Assembly (NCBI RefSeq): GCF_000702665.1 | Contig: NZ_JNJA01000006.1 | Span: 62,001-126,000, forward strand | Length of the DNA: 64,000 nucleotides | Direction of reading: 5' to 3' | From: Solidesulfovibrio alcoholivorans DSM 5433 | GTDB taxonomy: Bacteria; Desulfobacterota; Desulfovibrionia; Desulfovibrionales; Desulfovibrionaceae | Part shown: in pieces, positions 1 to 9,282 of the stretch | Layout: every line of letters begins with the position of its first letter | Position numbering within the stretch: position 1 is the stretch's first letter | The notes under the pieces: model-generated | The model's database searches: none | What the model saw: the letters and a program-made list of their open reading frames with translations, nothing else | What the model was told of the DNA's origin: nothing | Program-made: the position numbers and the translations under genes

Positions 1-492
1 CAGAAAGCGGGGCTGCGCGAAGGGTTCGCCGCCCGAAAAGGTCACGCCGCCGCCGGAGCGGTCGTAGAATTCCCGGTCGAGCTCCACCTCCTCCATGACC
101 TCGGACACGCTCAGGTAGCGGCCGCAGACCGTGAGGGCGTTGGCGTAGCACACGCGCTGGCACAGCCCGCACTGCGGCAGGGCGCAACGCTCCCGGTCCA
201 GGACGATGCCCTCCTCCGGCGTGGCCGTGAGGCAGTGGTTGGGACAGGCGTCCACGCACTTGCCGCACCGGATGCAGTTGGCGGCGATGTACATGAGTTG
301 GGGGGCGGACCGGATGTTTTCCGGGTTCTGGCACCACAGGCAATGGAGCGGGCAGCCCTTGAGGAAGACGATGGTCCGGATGCCGGGGCCGTCGTGGATG
401 GAAAAACGCTGGAAGTCGCTGACCACGCCGGTCGTGTCGTCGGCGTCGACGCCCCGCGGGGAGAAAAGCTGGAATTTCTTGCGCAAGGTCAT
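1..492 (-). CDS. Glycyl-radical enzyme activating protein (partial, 3' end outside window)
   Basis: Radical SAM activase that would install the glycyl radical on the dehydratase encoded just upstream. 164 codons are visible; the frame is open to the window edge, so the C-terminus is missing. The N-terminal third carries the radical SAM CX3CX2C cluster motif (GCPLHCLWCQNPE). It is followed by a ferredoxin-like insert with two 4Fe-4S motifs (CIRCGKCVDACP and CALPQCGLCQRVC), the arrangement known for activases of the glycerol dehydratase/choline lyase branch. Near the edge SGGGVTFSGGEP is the SAM-binding GGE segment. The start at 492 is preceded by GGAG. It follows the dehydratase gene on the same strand after about 130 bases that contain a strong hairpin. 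Family assignment is firm; the substrate enzyme is inferred from adjacency. Confidence 0.93.
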   Translation of the reverse strand, partial: MTLRKKFQLFSPRGVDADDTTGVVSDFQRFSIHDGPGIRTIVFLKGCPLHCLWCQNPENIRSAPQLMYIAANCIRCGKCVDACPNHCLTATPEEGIVLDRERCALPQCGLCQRVCYANALTVCGRYLSVSEVMEEVELDREFYDRSGGGVTFSGGEPFAQPRFL

Positions 493-570
493 GGTGGCTC
501 CGTTTGCCATGCCGGGCCGGCCAACCGGGCATGGGTATCGCCCCGTGGCCGGTCTTCGGACGTCCGGGGA

Positions 571-598
571 GCCGCCGCCTCCCGGGCGAGGCGGCGGC
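571..598 (-). promoter_or_regulatory. Intercistronic hairpin between dehydratase and activase genes
   Basis: An 11-bp perfect inverted repeat (571-581 with 588-598, 6-base loop) lies between the dehydratase stop and the activase start. On the minus strand it is not followed by a T-run, so it is not a clear intrinsic terminator. In glycyl-radical operons the structural enzyme is needed in large excess over its activase, and such a hairpin could protect the upstream mRNA 3' end or cause partial termination. The structure is seen; the role is inferred. Confidence 0.55.
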
Positions 599-621
599 TT
601 TCGGTTTCCGGTTGCGGACGG

Positions 622-3036
622 CTAGAACATCTGCTCGGTGCGCGAGATGATGTCGTCCTGGATGGAGCGGTCAAGGGAGGTGAAAAACGCGCTGTAGCCG
701 GCGACGCGCACGACCAAGCCCCGGTAGTTGTCGGGGTGCATTTGCGCGTCGGTGAGCGTGTCCTTGCTGATGACGTTGTACTGGATGTGCGTGCCGCCGC
801 CGTTAAAGAGCGTCTCGGTCACGGCGATGAGGTTGGAGATGCCCTGGCCGTCCTTGAGGGCGCTCGGGTGGAACTTCATGTTGAGCAGGGTGCCGTTGGA
901 GGCGATGACGTGGTCGAGCTTGGTGACGGACTTGACCGAGGCCGTGGGGCCGGAGTGGTCCATGCCCGACACCGGCGAGACGCCGTCGGCCAGGGGCGTG
1001 CCGGCCTTGCGCCCGTCCGGGGTGGCCCCGACGACGGTGCCCAGGGGCACGTTGGCCGAGACCGGGTACAGGCCGGGCTGGAAGCGCCCGCCCCTGGGAT
1101 TGGCGTACTTCTCGACTTCCTTGCAATAGATCAGGGCGCCTTCGTGGGCGATCTCGTCGGCATAGGGCTCGTCGTTGCCGTACTTGGGCGCGCGGTTGAC
1201 GAGCATCTGGCGCAGGCTTTCCCCCTCGACGCCGGCGAAGTCCGAGGCCAGGGCCGCTTTGAGCTCGGCGAGGCTGACGGCCTTGTCCTCGTAGACGAGC
1301 TTGCGCAGGGCGGCCAGGGAGTCGGCCACGTTGGCCACGCCGACACCCTGCGGCCCGGTGAAGTTGTAGTGCGCGCCGCCTTCCTGGAGGGACTTGCCCT
1401 TGGCGATGCAGTCGTCGACCAGGGAGGACAGGAAGGGCAGCGGGGCGCGCTGGCCGTGGGCCACGTCCACGGCGTTGTCGCTGACCACGAGCAGCTTGAC
1501 GCTGTATTCCATCTGCTTGCGGTAGGCGGCCATGAGGGCGTCGTAGGTGGCAAACGTGGTCAGGTCGCCGGTTTTCGGGCCGAGGCGCTCGCCGGAAAGC
1601 GGATCGACGCCGTTGTTGAGCGTCAGCTCGAGGACCTTGGCGATGTTGAAGAAAGCGGCATCGTGCCAACCCTCGGTCTTGCCGCCGACCTGCGGTTCGA
1701 CGCAGCCGATGATGCCGTAGTCCCGGGCGTCCTCGCGGGTGAGCCCCCGGCTGAGCAGTCCCGGGATGATGAAGCGGTCGTTGTAGTAGGCCGGCATGCC
1801 AAGGCCAAGGCGCGTCACTTCGGCCGCTTTCTCGTACAGGGCCCGGGGCGTTTCGCTGTGCACCCGGATGGAGATGGAGGGCTGGTAGAGCCGGGTGTTG
1901 GCCGTGGCCTGGAGGCACATGTAGGACAGGGGGTTGGTGGCGTCCTCGCCTTCCCGGTCCACGCCGCCGACGATGAGGTTTTGGAACATGGGGTAGCCGC
2001 CAAAGGCCTTGGTCGAGCCTTCGTCGCGCACCTTGTTGATTTCGTTGAACTTGATAAAGAGCAGGTCCAGCAGTTCCTGGGCTTTTTCAATGCCGAGGTC
2101 CTTGTCGCGCAGCAGATAGGGGAACAGGTACTGGTCGAAGCGCATGGGCGAGATGGAGTGGCCGTTGGATTCGATCTGCAAGACGAGCTGGATGAACCAG
2201 AAGGACTGGAGCGCCTCGGCGAAGGTTTGGGCCGGGGAGGCCGGCACCGCGGCGCAGACCCGGGCGATCTCCAGCAGTTCGGCCTTGCGGGACGGATCGG
2301 CTTCCTTTTCGGCCATCCCGGCGGCCAGATCGGAAAAGCGCTTGGCAAAGGCGATGACCGCCTGGTTGGTGATGATCACGGCGTTGAGGAAGGTGATCTT
2401 GGCCAGATGCTCGGGGTTGGTCATGTCGAGTTCGGCCAGTTCGGAGCGGGCTTCGGCGATGATGCCGTTGAGCCCCTTGCCCAGGACCTTGGCATAGTCG
2501 ACGGAGATGTGCCCCACGCCGTTGAAATAGTAGTTGCCGACGGTGAACACGCCGTATTTCTGGGCGTCCTTGGCGGCTTGGGGCATGAGCGCCGTGGCCA
2601 GCTCGTTGGTCGTCTTGCCGTTCCAGTAGGGAAAGAGTGCGCGCAGGGCGGCTTTCTTGGCTTCGGAGATCAAAAAGACGTCGCCGGTGCGTTTTTCCAG
2701 GCGATCGAGTTCGTCCTCCAGCCATTTGCAGGAAAACTCGGGAAAGACCGGCGCGGCGCGTGGCTTGGTGCACTGGTTGCCGACGATGATTTCGTCGGGC
2801 TGGATGAAGATGGTCATCTGGCCGAGGATCTTTTTCAGGGCCTTGGCCCGGCGGATGTGGATGGGCTGGTCCTCTGTCTCCTTGTACGACTCGGTGATGT
2901 ATTGCGCCCGTTCCACGCAGATTTCAGGAGTCAGGGAGATGAAGCGTTCCCGTATGGCCTCGACACGCGGCGTCGGACCGGGCAAATGCAGTACGTCGAT
3001 CTTGTTCAACAGCTCTTTCTCAATACTGCTGGTCAT
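622..3036 (-). CDS. Glycyl-radical B12-independent glycerol/1,2-propanediol dehydratase
   Basis: 804-residue member of the pyruvate formate-lyase superfamily, expected to dehydrate a vicinal diol (glycerol to 3-hydroxypropanal, or 1,2-propanediol to propanal) in the anaerobic cytoplasm. The thiyl-radical motif GCVEPQ places the catalytic Cys at residue 445 and Glu at 447. The following GKTEGWHD supplies Asp459, SNGHSISP supplies His293-Ser294, and GVGHISVDY supplies a His near residue 176. These match the diol-binding His, Ser, Glu and Asp known from clostridial DhaB1. The C-terminal VRVAGYS carries the glycyl radical site at Gly780. This residue set argues against a choline lyase or isethionate sulfite-lyase. 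The start is preceded by a perfect AGGAGG. Which diol is used cannot be told from sequence. Confidence 0.9.
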   Translation of the reverse strand: MTSSIEKELLNKIDVLHLPGPTPRVEAIRERFISLTPEICVERAQYITESYKETEDQPIHIRRAKALKKILGQMTIFIQPDEIIVGNQCTKPRAAPVFPEFSCKWLEDELDRLEKRTGDVFLISEAKKAALRALFPYWNGKTTNELATALMPQAAKDAQKYGVFTVGNYYFNGVGHISVDYAKVLGKGLNGIIAEARSELAELDMTNPEHLAKITFLNAVIITNQAVIAFAKRFSDLAAGMAEKEADPSRKAELLEIARVCAAVPASPAQTFAEALQSFWFIQLVLQIESNGHSISPMRFDQYLFPYLLRDKDLGIEKAQELLDLLFIKFNEINKVRDEGSTKAFGGYPMFQNLIVGGVDREGEDATNPLSYMCLQATANTRLYQPSISIRVHSETPRALYEKAAEVTRLGLGMPAYYNDRFIIPGLLSRGLTREDARDYGIIGCVEPQVGGKTEGWHDAAFFNIAKVLELTLNNGVDPLSGERLGPKTGDLTTFATYDALMAAYRKQMEYSVKLLVVSDNAVDVAHGQRAPLPFLSSLVDDCIAKGKSLQEGGAHYNFTGPQGVGVANVADSLAALRKLVYEDKAVSLAELKAALASDFAGVEGESLRQMLVNRAPKYGNDEPYADEIAHEGALIYCKEVEKYANPRGGRFQPGLYPVSANVPLGTVVGATPDGRKAGTPLADGVSPVSGMDHSGPTASVKSVTKLDHVIASNGTLLNMKFHPSALKDGQGISNLIAVTETLFNGGGTHIQYNVISKDTLTDAQMHPDNYRGLVVRVAGYSAFFTSLDRSIQDDIISRTEQMF

Positions 3037-3440
3037 GACGCAAGCCTCCTGGCGGTTGAGGTTGACGAAGCGGCCAAGTCTTCATGGCAATGCTACATGC
3101 GTATTTTCCCTTTGCTTCCCGTTCAAAATGTCCGTATCGTTGTGCCGTCGCGTTGATGCATCCCCGGCTTTCCCTGGACCGCATCCTTCCTCTACGTTTT
3201 CCATGAAAAGCGTGACCTGAAAGATCTTCCCTTGACAATCCCTCAAAGGGGGGATTTGCACCCCCCCTTTGAGGGATAGGCCGGCGTCGGGCGCGCCCGC
3301 AGATACAGGCCCGTTCCGCCACCGGGGCGCTCGGGGGCAGGGCGAAGGATTTGTCCGAGGAGAGGGGGACGGCAGGGAGTGGACACGTTGCCCACGTCGC
3401 CGTAGGCCATGCTATCAACTCAAACCCGTAAGGGGCCACC
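3037..3440. other. Intergenic region upstream of the dehydratase operon
   Basis: 404 bases separate the divergent dehydratase gene and the small secreted-protein gene. The only clear structure is the 14-bp inverted repeat at 3240-3275, listed separately. I looked for a sigma-54 promoter facing the dehydratase and did not find a convincing one. A TTGACA at 3232-3237 faces the plus strand but has no good -10 partner. Confidence 0.6.
3240..3275. repeat. Perfect 14-bp inverted repeat, possible operator or hairpin
   Basis: The arms 3240-3253 (CCCTCAAAGGGGGG) and 3262-3275 are exact reverse complements separated by 8 bases. There is no adjacent T-run on either strand, so an intrinsic terminator is unlikely. 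It lies about 200 bases upstream of the dehydratase start and 165 upstream of the small plus-strand gene. It could be a regulator site or a leader hairpin for either. The role is unknown. Confidence 0.6.
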
Positions 3441-3698
3441 ATGAAGCGGATCGTCCTGACCCTGGCTTTTTTGTCCCTGGCGGCAGTTGCCTTCGCCCAA
3501 CAAGACCGGCCCGGGACCGTGTTCATTCCGAACGGCAGCGGCGGCATGGTGGACAACGACGGCCGCACCTACACGGGGCCGGCGATCCTTCAAGGGCCTA
3601 TCGTTGAGCCGCAAACGGGCACAGCCTACGTCCCGGCAGGGCCTAACGCCCACGTGAACACCAGGACCGGCCAGGTCATCCCGAGGACGGGAGAATGA
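3441..3698 (+). CDS. Small secreted protein, unknown function
   Basis: 85 residues with a typical Sec signal peptide (MKRIVLTLAFLSLAAVAFA, cleavage likely after AFA), so the mature product of about 66 residues is periplasmic or exported. The mature part is Gly/Pro/Thr-rich and contains two similar short stretches (PGTVFIPNGSGG and TGTAYVPAGPNA), suggesting an internal repeat. No cysteine, no recognisable domain. It stands alone between the dehydratase operon and a stretch without supported genes. Good codon pattern and signal peptide support a real gene; I do not recognise a family. Confidence 0.7.
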   Translation: MKRIVLTLAFLSLAAVAFAQQDRPGTVFIPNGSGGMVDNDGRTYTGPAILQGPIVEPQTGTAYVPAGPNAHVNTRTGQVIPRTGE

Positions 3699-4207
3699 TT
3701 TCGTAGAGCAGCGAGGCCATTTGACGCGGCTCCCCTTTTCTGGCGGGAAACCGTCGTCCGCTCCTCCACGATCCTGAGCTTTCCACTCGCCAAGAGCTGA
3801 TAGACCGACCGGGGCCGCGTCCCGGGTCCCGCGTCCAGTTGCAGCAGCAGCACGGGCGGATACCAGCGCTCCATGACCCGGCAGATGCGTTTCCGGTCCT
3901 CCTGTCGGACAAACTGACCGCACCTGAAACCGAACTACGCAGCCCTGACCCCGGACAAGGCCAACTGGTCACGTGCAGCCACCTGTCCCGCGTCCGACAT
4001 GGCCAGGATGGCTGCGGCGGTCTTGCCGTGAAGGCCAGTGCGGGAACGAGACTGCGGCGTGCAATTCTCGCAAGTCGCTGTTCAGCCTGTTTCTCCGGAC
4101 CGCGAAGCGGCAGTCGTCGCCGGTTTTTCCCCACGTCCTGGATGTTCGCCCGGCTGGCGGCATTTGCCAGCCAACGCAGGCATGTCTCCCAGGGCGGTGT
4201 TCCAAGC
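3699..4207. other. 509-base stretch without a supported gene, possibly decayed coding DNA
   Basis: Open frames exist on both strands but all lack a convincing start and ribosome site, and many are rich in Arg/Ser/Pro as expected for shadow frames. One minus-strand frame around 3720-3870 (RPRSVYQLLASGKLRIVEER) reads like protein but is not preceded by a plausible start. A relic gene is possible; nothing firmer can be said. Confidence 0.4.
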
Positions 4208-5596
4208 TCAACGCGCGTTGAAACGCTGGGAAACCGCCGACGTCAGGTCGTCGATGGCGACCGTTCTCCGAAACCGTATCCCCTCGGGGCTATTGAGAAA
4301 GCGCAACACCGTCGCATCAACCCCCACAAGGGAAAAGGCTTGTGGCCCAAGCGGGCCTTGCTGCCGGAACGGCATTTCCCCGCCCACGGGAAGCACGACC
4401 CCATATCCATGCTCCCGGGCATAACGGCTTACGAGAGCGCGCACGGCCGTCACCATGGGGACAACCATTGCCTCCATCTGCTGTTCGCGTTCCTGCCTGG
4501 AGATCCCCTCCATCTTTGCCAGCCTGCCGACCAGTTCCGGCAACCGATTGCTGTCGAGCACGATTTTTTTGATATCAACTTTTCCGATGCGCGGCGCGCT
4601 GTCCCCAGGCGTCGTCATGCGGGCCGGCGGCGGAGCCGTCCGCCCCTCGCCCGAAGGCGAGGTCCCCCGAGCGGCCAGATTTCGGCAGGTTTCAAGCGCA
4701 CGTGCCGCGGCTCGTTGCACGCACACCTCGCCGTACTTGTCCTTTTCCCGATCCAGGAAGCCAAGGGTGGTTTCCCTGTTGCGGGTGAACAGGCAGGTGT
4801 TGACGAAGCTGGCGTAGGCGTAGTCCTCCTGCTTGAGATAGCCGAAAATCTGTCCCAGGACGAACCACGCGGCGCCATAGCCCGGTTTTATCTCGAGGGA
4901 CTCGACCTCCCTGTCGCGAGCCTGTGCGAACTGCCCGTTGCGAAACAGCGCATAGCCGTAGCTGCCGGTTATTTCGGAGCTCGATTTGTCCTTTGCGTAC
5001 GCAGCCGCGTAGGCTTCGAGCGCGCCGGCCATATCCCCCTGTTGGTTGAGCAGCATATTGCCCTTGCGGCTGAGCTCGTTGGCCGCGGCCCGATCGTACG
5101 CCTCATGGAACACCTTCTTCGGCATCCGCTCCTTCAGAGCGATCGTCGCGTCATAACGCCCATGGAGCGTGTTTTCGAGCATGGCCATGATCGGAGAGGA
5201 GGGGCTTGCGGGCGGTGCATGGTCGGATACGGCCCTCCCGGATGGCGCGTCCTGCCGGGGAAGTGGCGGCGCGGCGTTTTTTTCGCCCTGTAGTGGCTGG
5301 GAAGGCGCCGTGGCGCGAGGCGGCGTGACGGGAGCCGTTTCGGGTTCGGGTGGCAGGCTTTCGAGCCGGTCGAGGGTTATGGATATTTCCGGCTTGGTAT
5401 CCCGGACCGCGCTTTCGGAAGCCGCCTTCGTCGAGGATTCTGCCCGGGGCGGGCCGGACGTCGCAGGCTCGTCCGTTCCCGTGGAATAGCCGACCTCGCC
5501 TTGTCCCCCGTCCGCAGGGCCTGCATGACAAGGAACTCCCCCGGCCAGCATCAGGGCCACAACGATCGCCAGATGAAGGATCCAGTGGACGCGCAT
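4208..5596 (-). CDS. Secreted TPR-containing protein, unknown function
   Basis: 462 residues. I chose the start at 5596 rather than an upstream in-frame codon because it is preceded by GGGAGG and begins directly with a Sec signal peptide (MRVHWILHLAIVVALMLAGG). A low-complexity Glu/Pro/Ala linker follows. A middle region of about 130 residues has tetratricopeptide-like helices (GNMLLNQQGDMAGALEAYAA and GYGAAWFVLGQIFGYLKQ). A C-terminal alpha/beta-looking domain (KVDIKKIVLDSNRLPELVG onward) shows no family I can name. It is the last gene of a same-strand run with the lipoprotein at 5693-6604 and the membrane protein at 6673-9282, suggesting a common periplasmic complex. Function unknown. Confidence 0.78.
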   Translation of the reverse strand: MRVHWILHLAIVVALMLAGGVPCHAGPADGGQGEVGYSTGTDEPATSGPPRAESSTKAASESAVRDTKPEISITLDRLESLPPEPETAPVTPPRATAPSQPLQGEKNAAPPLPRQDAPSGRAVSDHAPPASPSSPIMAMLENTLHGRYDATIALKERMPKKVFHEAYDRAAANELSRKGNMLLNQQGDMAGALEAYAAAYAKDKSSSEITGSYGYALFRNGQFAQARDREVESLEIKPGYGAAWFVLGQIFGYLKQEDYAYASFVNTCLFTRNRETTLGFLDREKDKYGEVCVQRAAARALETCRNLAARGTSPSGEGRTAPPPARMTTPGDSAPRIGKVDIKKIVLDSNRLPELVGRLAKMEGISRQEREQQMEAMVVPMVTAVRALVSRYAREHGYGVVLPVGGEMPFRQQGPLGPQAFSLVGVDATVLRFLNSPEGIRFRRTVAIDDLTSAVSQRFNAR

Positions 5597-5692
5597 GCCG
5601 CCTCCCTTGCCAGGTATTGGCCGTGCCTGGCGTCCTCCCCCTTTTGCCAATCGCCGAAGGAAGCGCAAGGCACCGGCCGTTGCTGTCGTATT

Positions 5693-6604
5693 CTACGAGT
5701 AATCGTCGCTGGGCGTCTTGGGCGTTTTGGGGGCAGGCGTCTTCGCCGGAGCGTCGGACGAAGGCGTCGGCGCATCGGGTTTGAGATCAGGCATATTGAT
5801 GCGGACCTTGTCCTGGACCGGAATCTTGTCTTCAGGCGCAGTCACGGCTGGCGTCGTCCGGGCCGGGGCACGCGCGGAAGCGGCTTCGACGGGGATGTCC
5901 CGGACGGGTTCCAGGGGGGTGGGTTGCATCGCTTCAGGGGATGGTCCGGCCGCAGTGGGTTTGGCGGCAGTCTGCGTTTTTTCCTGCCTGGACGGCTGAT
6001 TCTTCTGCCGCGCAGCCTGCTGTCGCGCTTGGTGCCTGGTCTTTCGCGCCTGATCCTCTTCCTGCTGCCGCTGCAGCGCCTCCATGCGTGCCTGCGCCAC
6101 GGCCTGAGTCTGGAGGATGTTGCGTACGCTGGCGATGCGGGCGGGCAACGCCCGGCGCAAATTGATGGGACAACCGCTGAAGCTGATCAAGTCTCGACAG
6201 TGGTGGTCATAGACATTGTCATTGTACAGATCGACAGCCCTGTCGTAATATGTCAAAGCAGCTTCATAATAGCCGAGTTGTTCTGCGGCAGCGCCAAGAA
6301 AGTAATAGGCTACATCGATCTCATGACCTGTGGTCATGACCAAAATTGCCAGTTGCTTCCATTGGTGGGAGTTGTAAGCAGCCGCCATGCCACGCCAACT
6401 TCCAATAAAATAGAAGCTTGCATTGAGATTGTTGCTCACTAGAACCATTTTTCCTTCTTGCAGATCCCGCAGCATCTGTGCTTCAAGATCAGGCGTGACG
6501 ACCTTGTGCACCGGAGCGCCGCACCCGCCAAGGAAAAGCGTCAAGGATAGAAAAAAACTGGCGAATGCGGCGCAAACAACATGGTTATTCTTTTTGTCCG
6601 ACAT
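5693..6604 (-). CDS. Lipoprotein with TPR-like region and basic C-terminal tail
   Basis: 303 residues. The start at 6604 has AGGAGA upstream; a longer in-frame form exists but lacks that support. The N-terminus has a lipobox (TLFLGGCG), so it should be lipid-anchored. The middle holds a TPR-like pair (EQLGYYEAALTYYDRAVDLY). A Gln/Arg/Lys-rich likely coiled coil follows (about residues 170-210), then a Pro/Ala/Thr-rich tail. It lies 68 bases after the 869-residue membrane protein gene and 96 before the secreted TPR gene, all on one strand. No catalytic motif is visible. Function unknown; a structural or scaffold role is inferred. Confidence 0.8.
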   Translation of the reverse strand: MSDKKNNHVVCAAFASFFLSLTLFLGGCGAPVHKVVTPDLEAQMLRDLQEGKMVLVSNNLNASFYFIGSWRGMAAAYNSHQWKQLAILVMTTGHEIDVAYYFLGAAAEQLGYYEAALTYYDRAVDLYNDNVYDHHCRDLISFSGCPINLRRALPARIASVRNILQTQAVAQARMEALQRQQEEDQARKTRHQARQQAARQKNQPSRQEKTQTAAKPTAAGPSPEAMQPTPLEPVRDIPVEAASARAPARTTPAVTAPEDKIPVQDKVRINMPDLKPDAPTPSSDAPAKTPAPKTPKTPSDDYS

Positions 6605-6672
6605 GGGTTCTCCTTGCTGCAATCGACTGCTTCTTGCGTCTCAAACGGATCCTCACCCTTTTCTGGCGACGA

Positions 6673-9282
6673 TCAGGCCGTTTCCGTCTTTTCCTCGAGA
6701 ACAGGCGACTGTGTACCGAGCGCGGCAACGCACTCTTCAAGGGATGGCGTCATGGTCTCTGTTGCCAACAGACCGCGCAGAAACTGCGTGCCTACTTTGA
6801 GGAAGAACCCCGGCACAAGCACGATGAGTGTTGCCATAAGGTAACAGGCAAATGACTCCGCCCAATGCAATATTCCGTTGACAAGGCTGAGATTCTTCCC
6901 CGGCAGCAGAACATTGCAGGCATAGAGCAGTGAAAGCGCAGCACCGAAAAAGAGATAGAGTGCGATCATTCCGCTATAAATTGTCGATACGATCTCCAGG
7001 CGTTTTACGCTTTTCTTGAGAGAAACGGCTTTTTGCAACACGGACAAAGCCTCTTCTCTCTCCGCCACAGCTTGCCGCAACATGGCGGTCCCGTTCGCAA
7101 CGACCCCGGAAAAATAGTCCTGCGCAAGCTTGTTGAGGACGAAGTGCTCCTCCTTGAAGGCCGCACCACCGGGTTCCCCCACAATGGACAGCAGGATAAG
7201 CGTTTCGATGGCTTGTTCCTCGGTCAGGCTCTTCGGCTCGTTCGTGAGGAAATCGCGAAACAGGCGATCGAGCTCAGGAATCAGCGCTCGCCGTACCAGT
7301 TTGACATCCGGTTCCGGACCGGCCAGTTCATGTTGTGCAAAAAGGACTGGCGCCGGAATGGTTTCGAAGCCCTTGAGGGCCTGCGCGGAAAAAGCCGTCG
7401 CCACGCCGTGCAGGTCAAAGGATTCGTTGGGCAGGCGCAGATCGGCGATGCTTTGCGGCGCGTTGGCGAAAACATGTCCAAGGAGCTTGTAAAACGCCGG
7501 CTTATCTTTCTGAAAAAGGACGATGAGCAGGCCATTGGCCAGGGAGGTTTTCTTGGCGAAATAGTCCTCGAAGGCCTTTATCTGTTGCGGTGTCAATACC
7601 GTGACCAGCGACAGGAACAACTTGTCATTCCGATTATATTTGAAATCAGTGCCCATGTCGTATGTAAATACGGATTCCGCGAAGGCTTCGGGCTTTTCTC
7701 CCATCAGGCCGGCGGCCTCGAGAACATCACCTTTTATATAAGGGACATTGGACTCCACGACGGCGCGAGCAAGCGCATTTACAATATCGCCATTGCCATT
7801 TTTGTTGTATTTTGCAGTTAATTCGGCAAAGAGTCGCAACACAGTTGAATCGCGAAAAACAAGATCTCCGGCATCGTGCCCGATGCTGTTGTAGGCAACG
7901 CCGGCCAATGCGGTGTCAACGCTGTCAAGAAGACTCGTAATCTGGACACGAAGCGAATTTGGCAGTTGTTGAAGAGATTTATACAGGCTGTCGGTATCGT
8001 AAATCGGTCGAAACGCCGCGACGCCGGATAACTCCTGCATCAACTCGACCAATTTTTGCGTCAAAATGGGCTGCTCCATGAATTTGCGGAAATCAAATCG
8101 AATATCGTTGAACAATTTCCGTGACATATCCTTGTCGATGCGGAAGTAGACCCGGGCGGCATACACCGTGTCGGAAAAAGAAAGACGGCTGGGAATGGTT
8201 TTCAGGACCTTGGCCGTGGGTTCGCGCAAGGTTTCAAAGGCGTCGTTGGCTACGGCCAGTCCGACAAGGGCATCGAGCCCTTCCAGGTCACGGATCTGGC
8301 TGACGGCCTTTGCCAAAAAGGTTTTGACCAAGCCATTGGCAAAAAGCCGGTTGTCGCTTCCAGCCAAGGCGGCAAGCAGCATCTTGAAACGATCGATGGA
8401 CACCATCACCTGCCGGCGCCCTTGATCGCAAATGCTATCGATTACTTTTTCGGCGGCGGCCTGAACCGCATCCTTGGGCAATTGAACCAACAACTCGAAA
8501 ACCATCCGTCGCTGCGCCTCGTTGTCTGCCCTGTCGTAGAGCCAAGCGAATTCGCCTGCGGAAGCGGAAAGATGCAGCCCGATCAGATGGGCAATCATGT
8601 CATACGCACGCTCAAAGCCGGGACCGGGCTGCTTGATGACCGGAGTATTGTTTACGGCCGTATAGTCAAGGGTGAATGGTTCTTTTGAATACTTGCACAG
8701 TAAATATCCTTTTTCGAACTGATTTCCTGTATAGTACATGTTCATGTCTTGTAATACATTTGTCTTTGCCTTGGCAGTTGTGGCCGATCCCAGAAGAAGA
8801 GCTATGACAAGCAACGGCAGCACGCCATTTTGGCGCAATATCTTTTTCTTGAGAAAAGAGAATGTCCTAAACGATGTTGAAAGAATCCATCTGTTGGGAT
8901 GATATTTTTTCAAATAAACGATATACAATATTGAGACAAGCAAGCTGATTGCCATGGCTATATATATAACTGTTTCACCCCCGAGAAAGACTAAGGCGTA
9001 TTCTTTTAATATGTTGATTACTTCATTGCCAAGATTCCCATTATACAGAGACGGCCCAAGTCTCTCTAGCATGTTAACTGCTTCACCTGCGAGTTCCTTT
9101 TTCTGGCTTTCTATATTGCTGTTCGTGATGGAAATTTTGTCCTCAAGGGTTTTTCGTTCATTAACGTACTGCTTAAATACATCAGTTTGCATCAAGGATT
9201 GTCCGACTACTTCCGCGTGCGCGACCAGGCTGCAGCAAAGAAACTCTGTCGCAATACAAAGGACATAAAAAATTTTTTTCAT
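6673..9282 (-). CDS. Large envelope protein with N- and C-terminal membrane segments, unknown function
   Basis: 869 residues. The start at 9282 (MKKIFYVLC) gives a signal peptide ending near VAHA; the frame extends 29 codons further upstream without a better ribosome site. A coiled-coil-like stretch (VNERKTLEDKISITNSNIES) follows. Membrane segments occur around residues 100-125 (VIYIAMAISLLVSILYIVYL) and 150-170 (GVLPLLVIALLLGSA). A domain of some 550 residues then has Leu-rich helical character, as in HEAT-like repeats. Two more membrane helices lie near the C-terminus (IYSGMIALYLFFGAALSLLY and FACYLMATLIVLVPGFF). Base composition is lower in GC than most of the window. It heads the three-gene cluster 9282-4208. 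No family recognised. Confidence 0.8.
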   Translation of the reverse strand: MKKIFYVLCIATEFLCCSLVAHAEVVGQSLMQTDVFKQYVNERKTLEDKISITNSNIESQKKELAGEAVNMLERLGPSLYNGNLGNEVINILKEYALVFLGGETVIYIAMAISLLVSILYIVYLKKYHPNRWILSTSFRTFSFLKKKILRQNGVLPLLVIALLLGSATTAKAKTNVLQDMNMYYTGNQFEKGYLLCKYSKEPFTLDYTAVNNTPVIKQPGPGFERAYDMIAHLIGLHLSASAGEFAWLYDRADNEAQRRMVFELLVQLPKDAVQAAAEKVIDSICDQGRRQVMVSIDRFKMLLAALAGSDNRLFANGLVKTFLAKAVSQIRDLEGLDALVGLAVANDAFETLREPTAKVLKTIPSRLSFSDTVYAARVYFRIDKDMSRKLFNDIRFDFRKFMEQPILTQKLVELMQELSGVAAFRPIYDTDSLYKSLQQLPNSLRVQITSLLDSVDTALAGVAYNSIGHDAGDLVFRDSTVLRLFAELTAKYNKNGNGDIVNALARAVVESNVPYIKGDVLEAAGLMGEKPEAFAESVFTYDMGTDFKYNRNDKLFLSLVTVLTPQQIKAFEDYFAKKTSLANGLLIVLFQKDKPAFYKLLGHVFANAPQSIADLRLPNESFDLHGVATAFSAQALKGFETIPAPVLFAQHELAGPEPDVKLVRRALIPELDRLFRDFLTNEPKSLTEEQAIETLILLSIVGEPGGAAFKEEHFVLNKLAQDYFSGVVANGTAMLRQAVAEREEALSVLQKAVSLKKSVKRLEIVSTIYSGMIALYLFFGAALSLLYACNVLLPGKNLSLVNGILHWAESFACYLMATLIVLVPGFFLKVGTQFLRGLLATETMTPSLEECVAALGTQSPVLEEKTETA

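Noticed and set aside
235-3156. 973-codon plus-strand open frame
   Set aside because: Exact antisense of the glycyl-radical dehydratase, which has all catalytic residues; the frame is a product of high GC.
3037-3240. Sigma-54 promoter for the dehydratase operon
   Set aside because: Searched both strands for TGGCAC-N5-TTGC spacing; only isolated half-matches were found.
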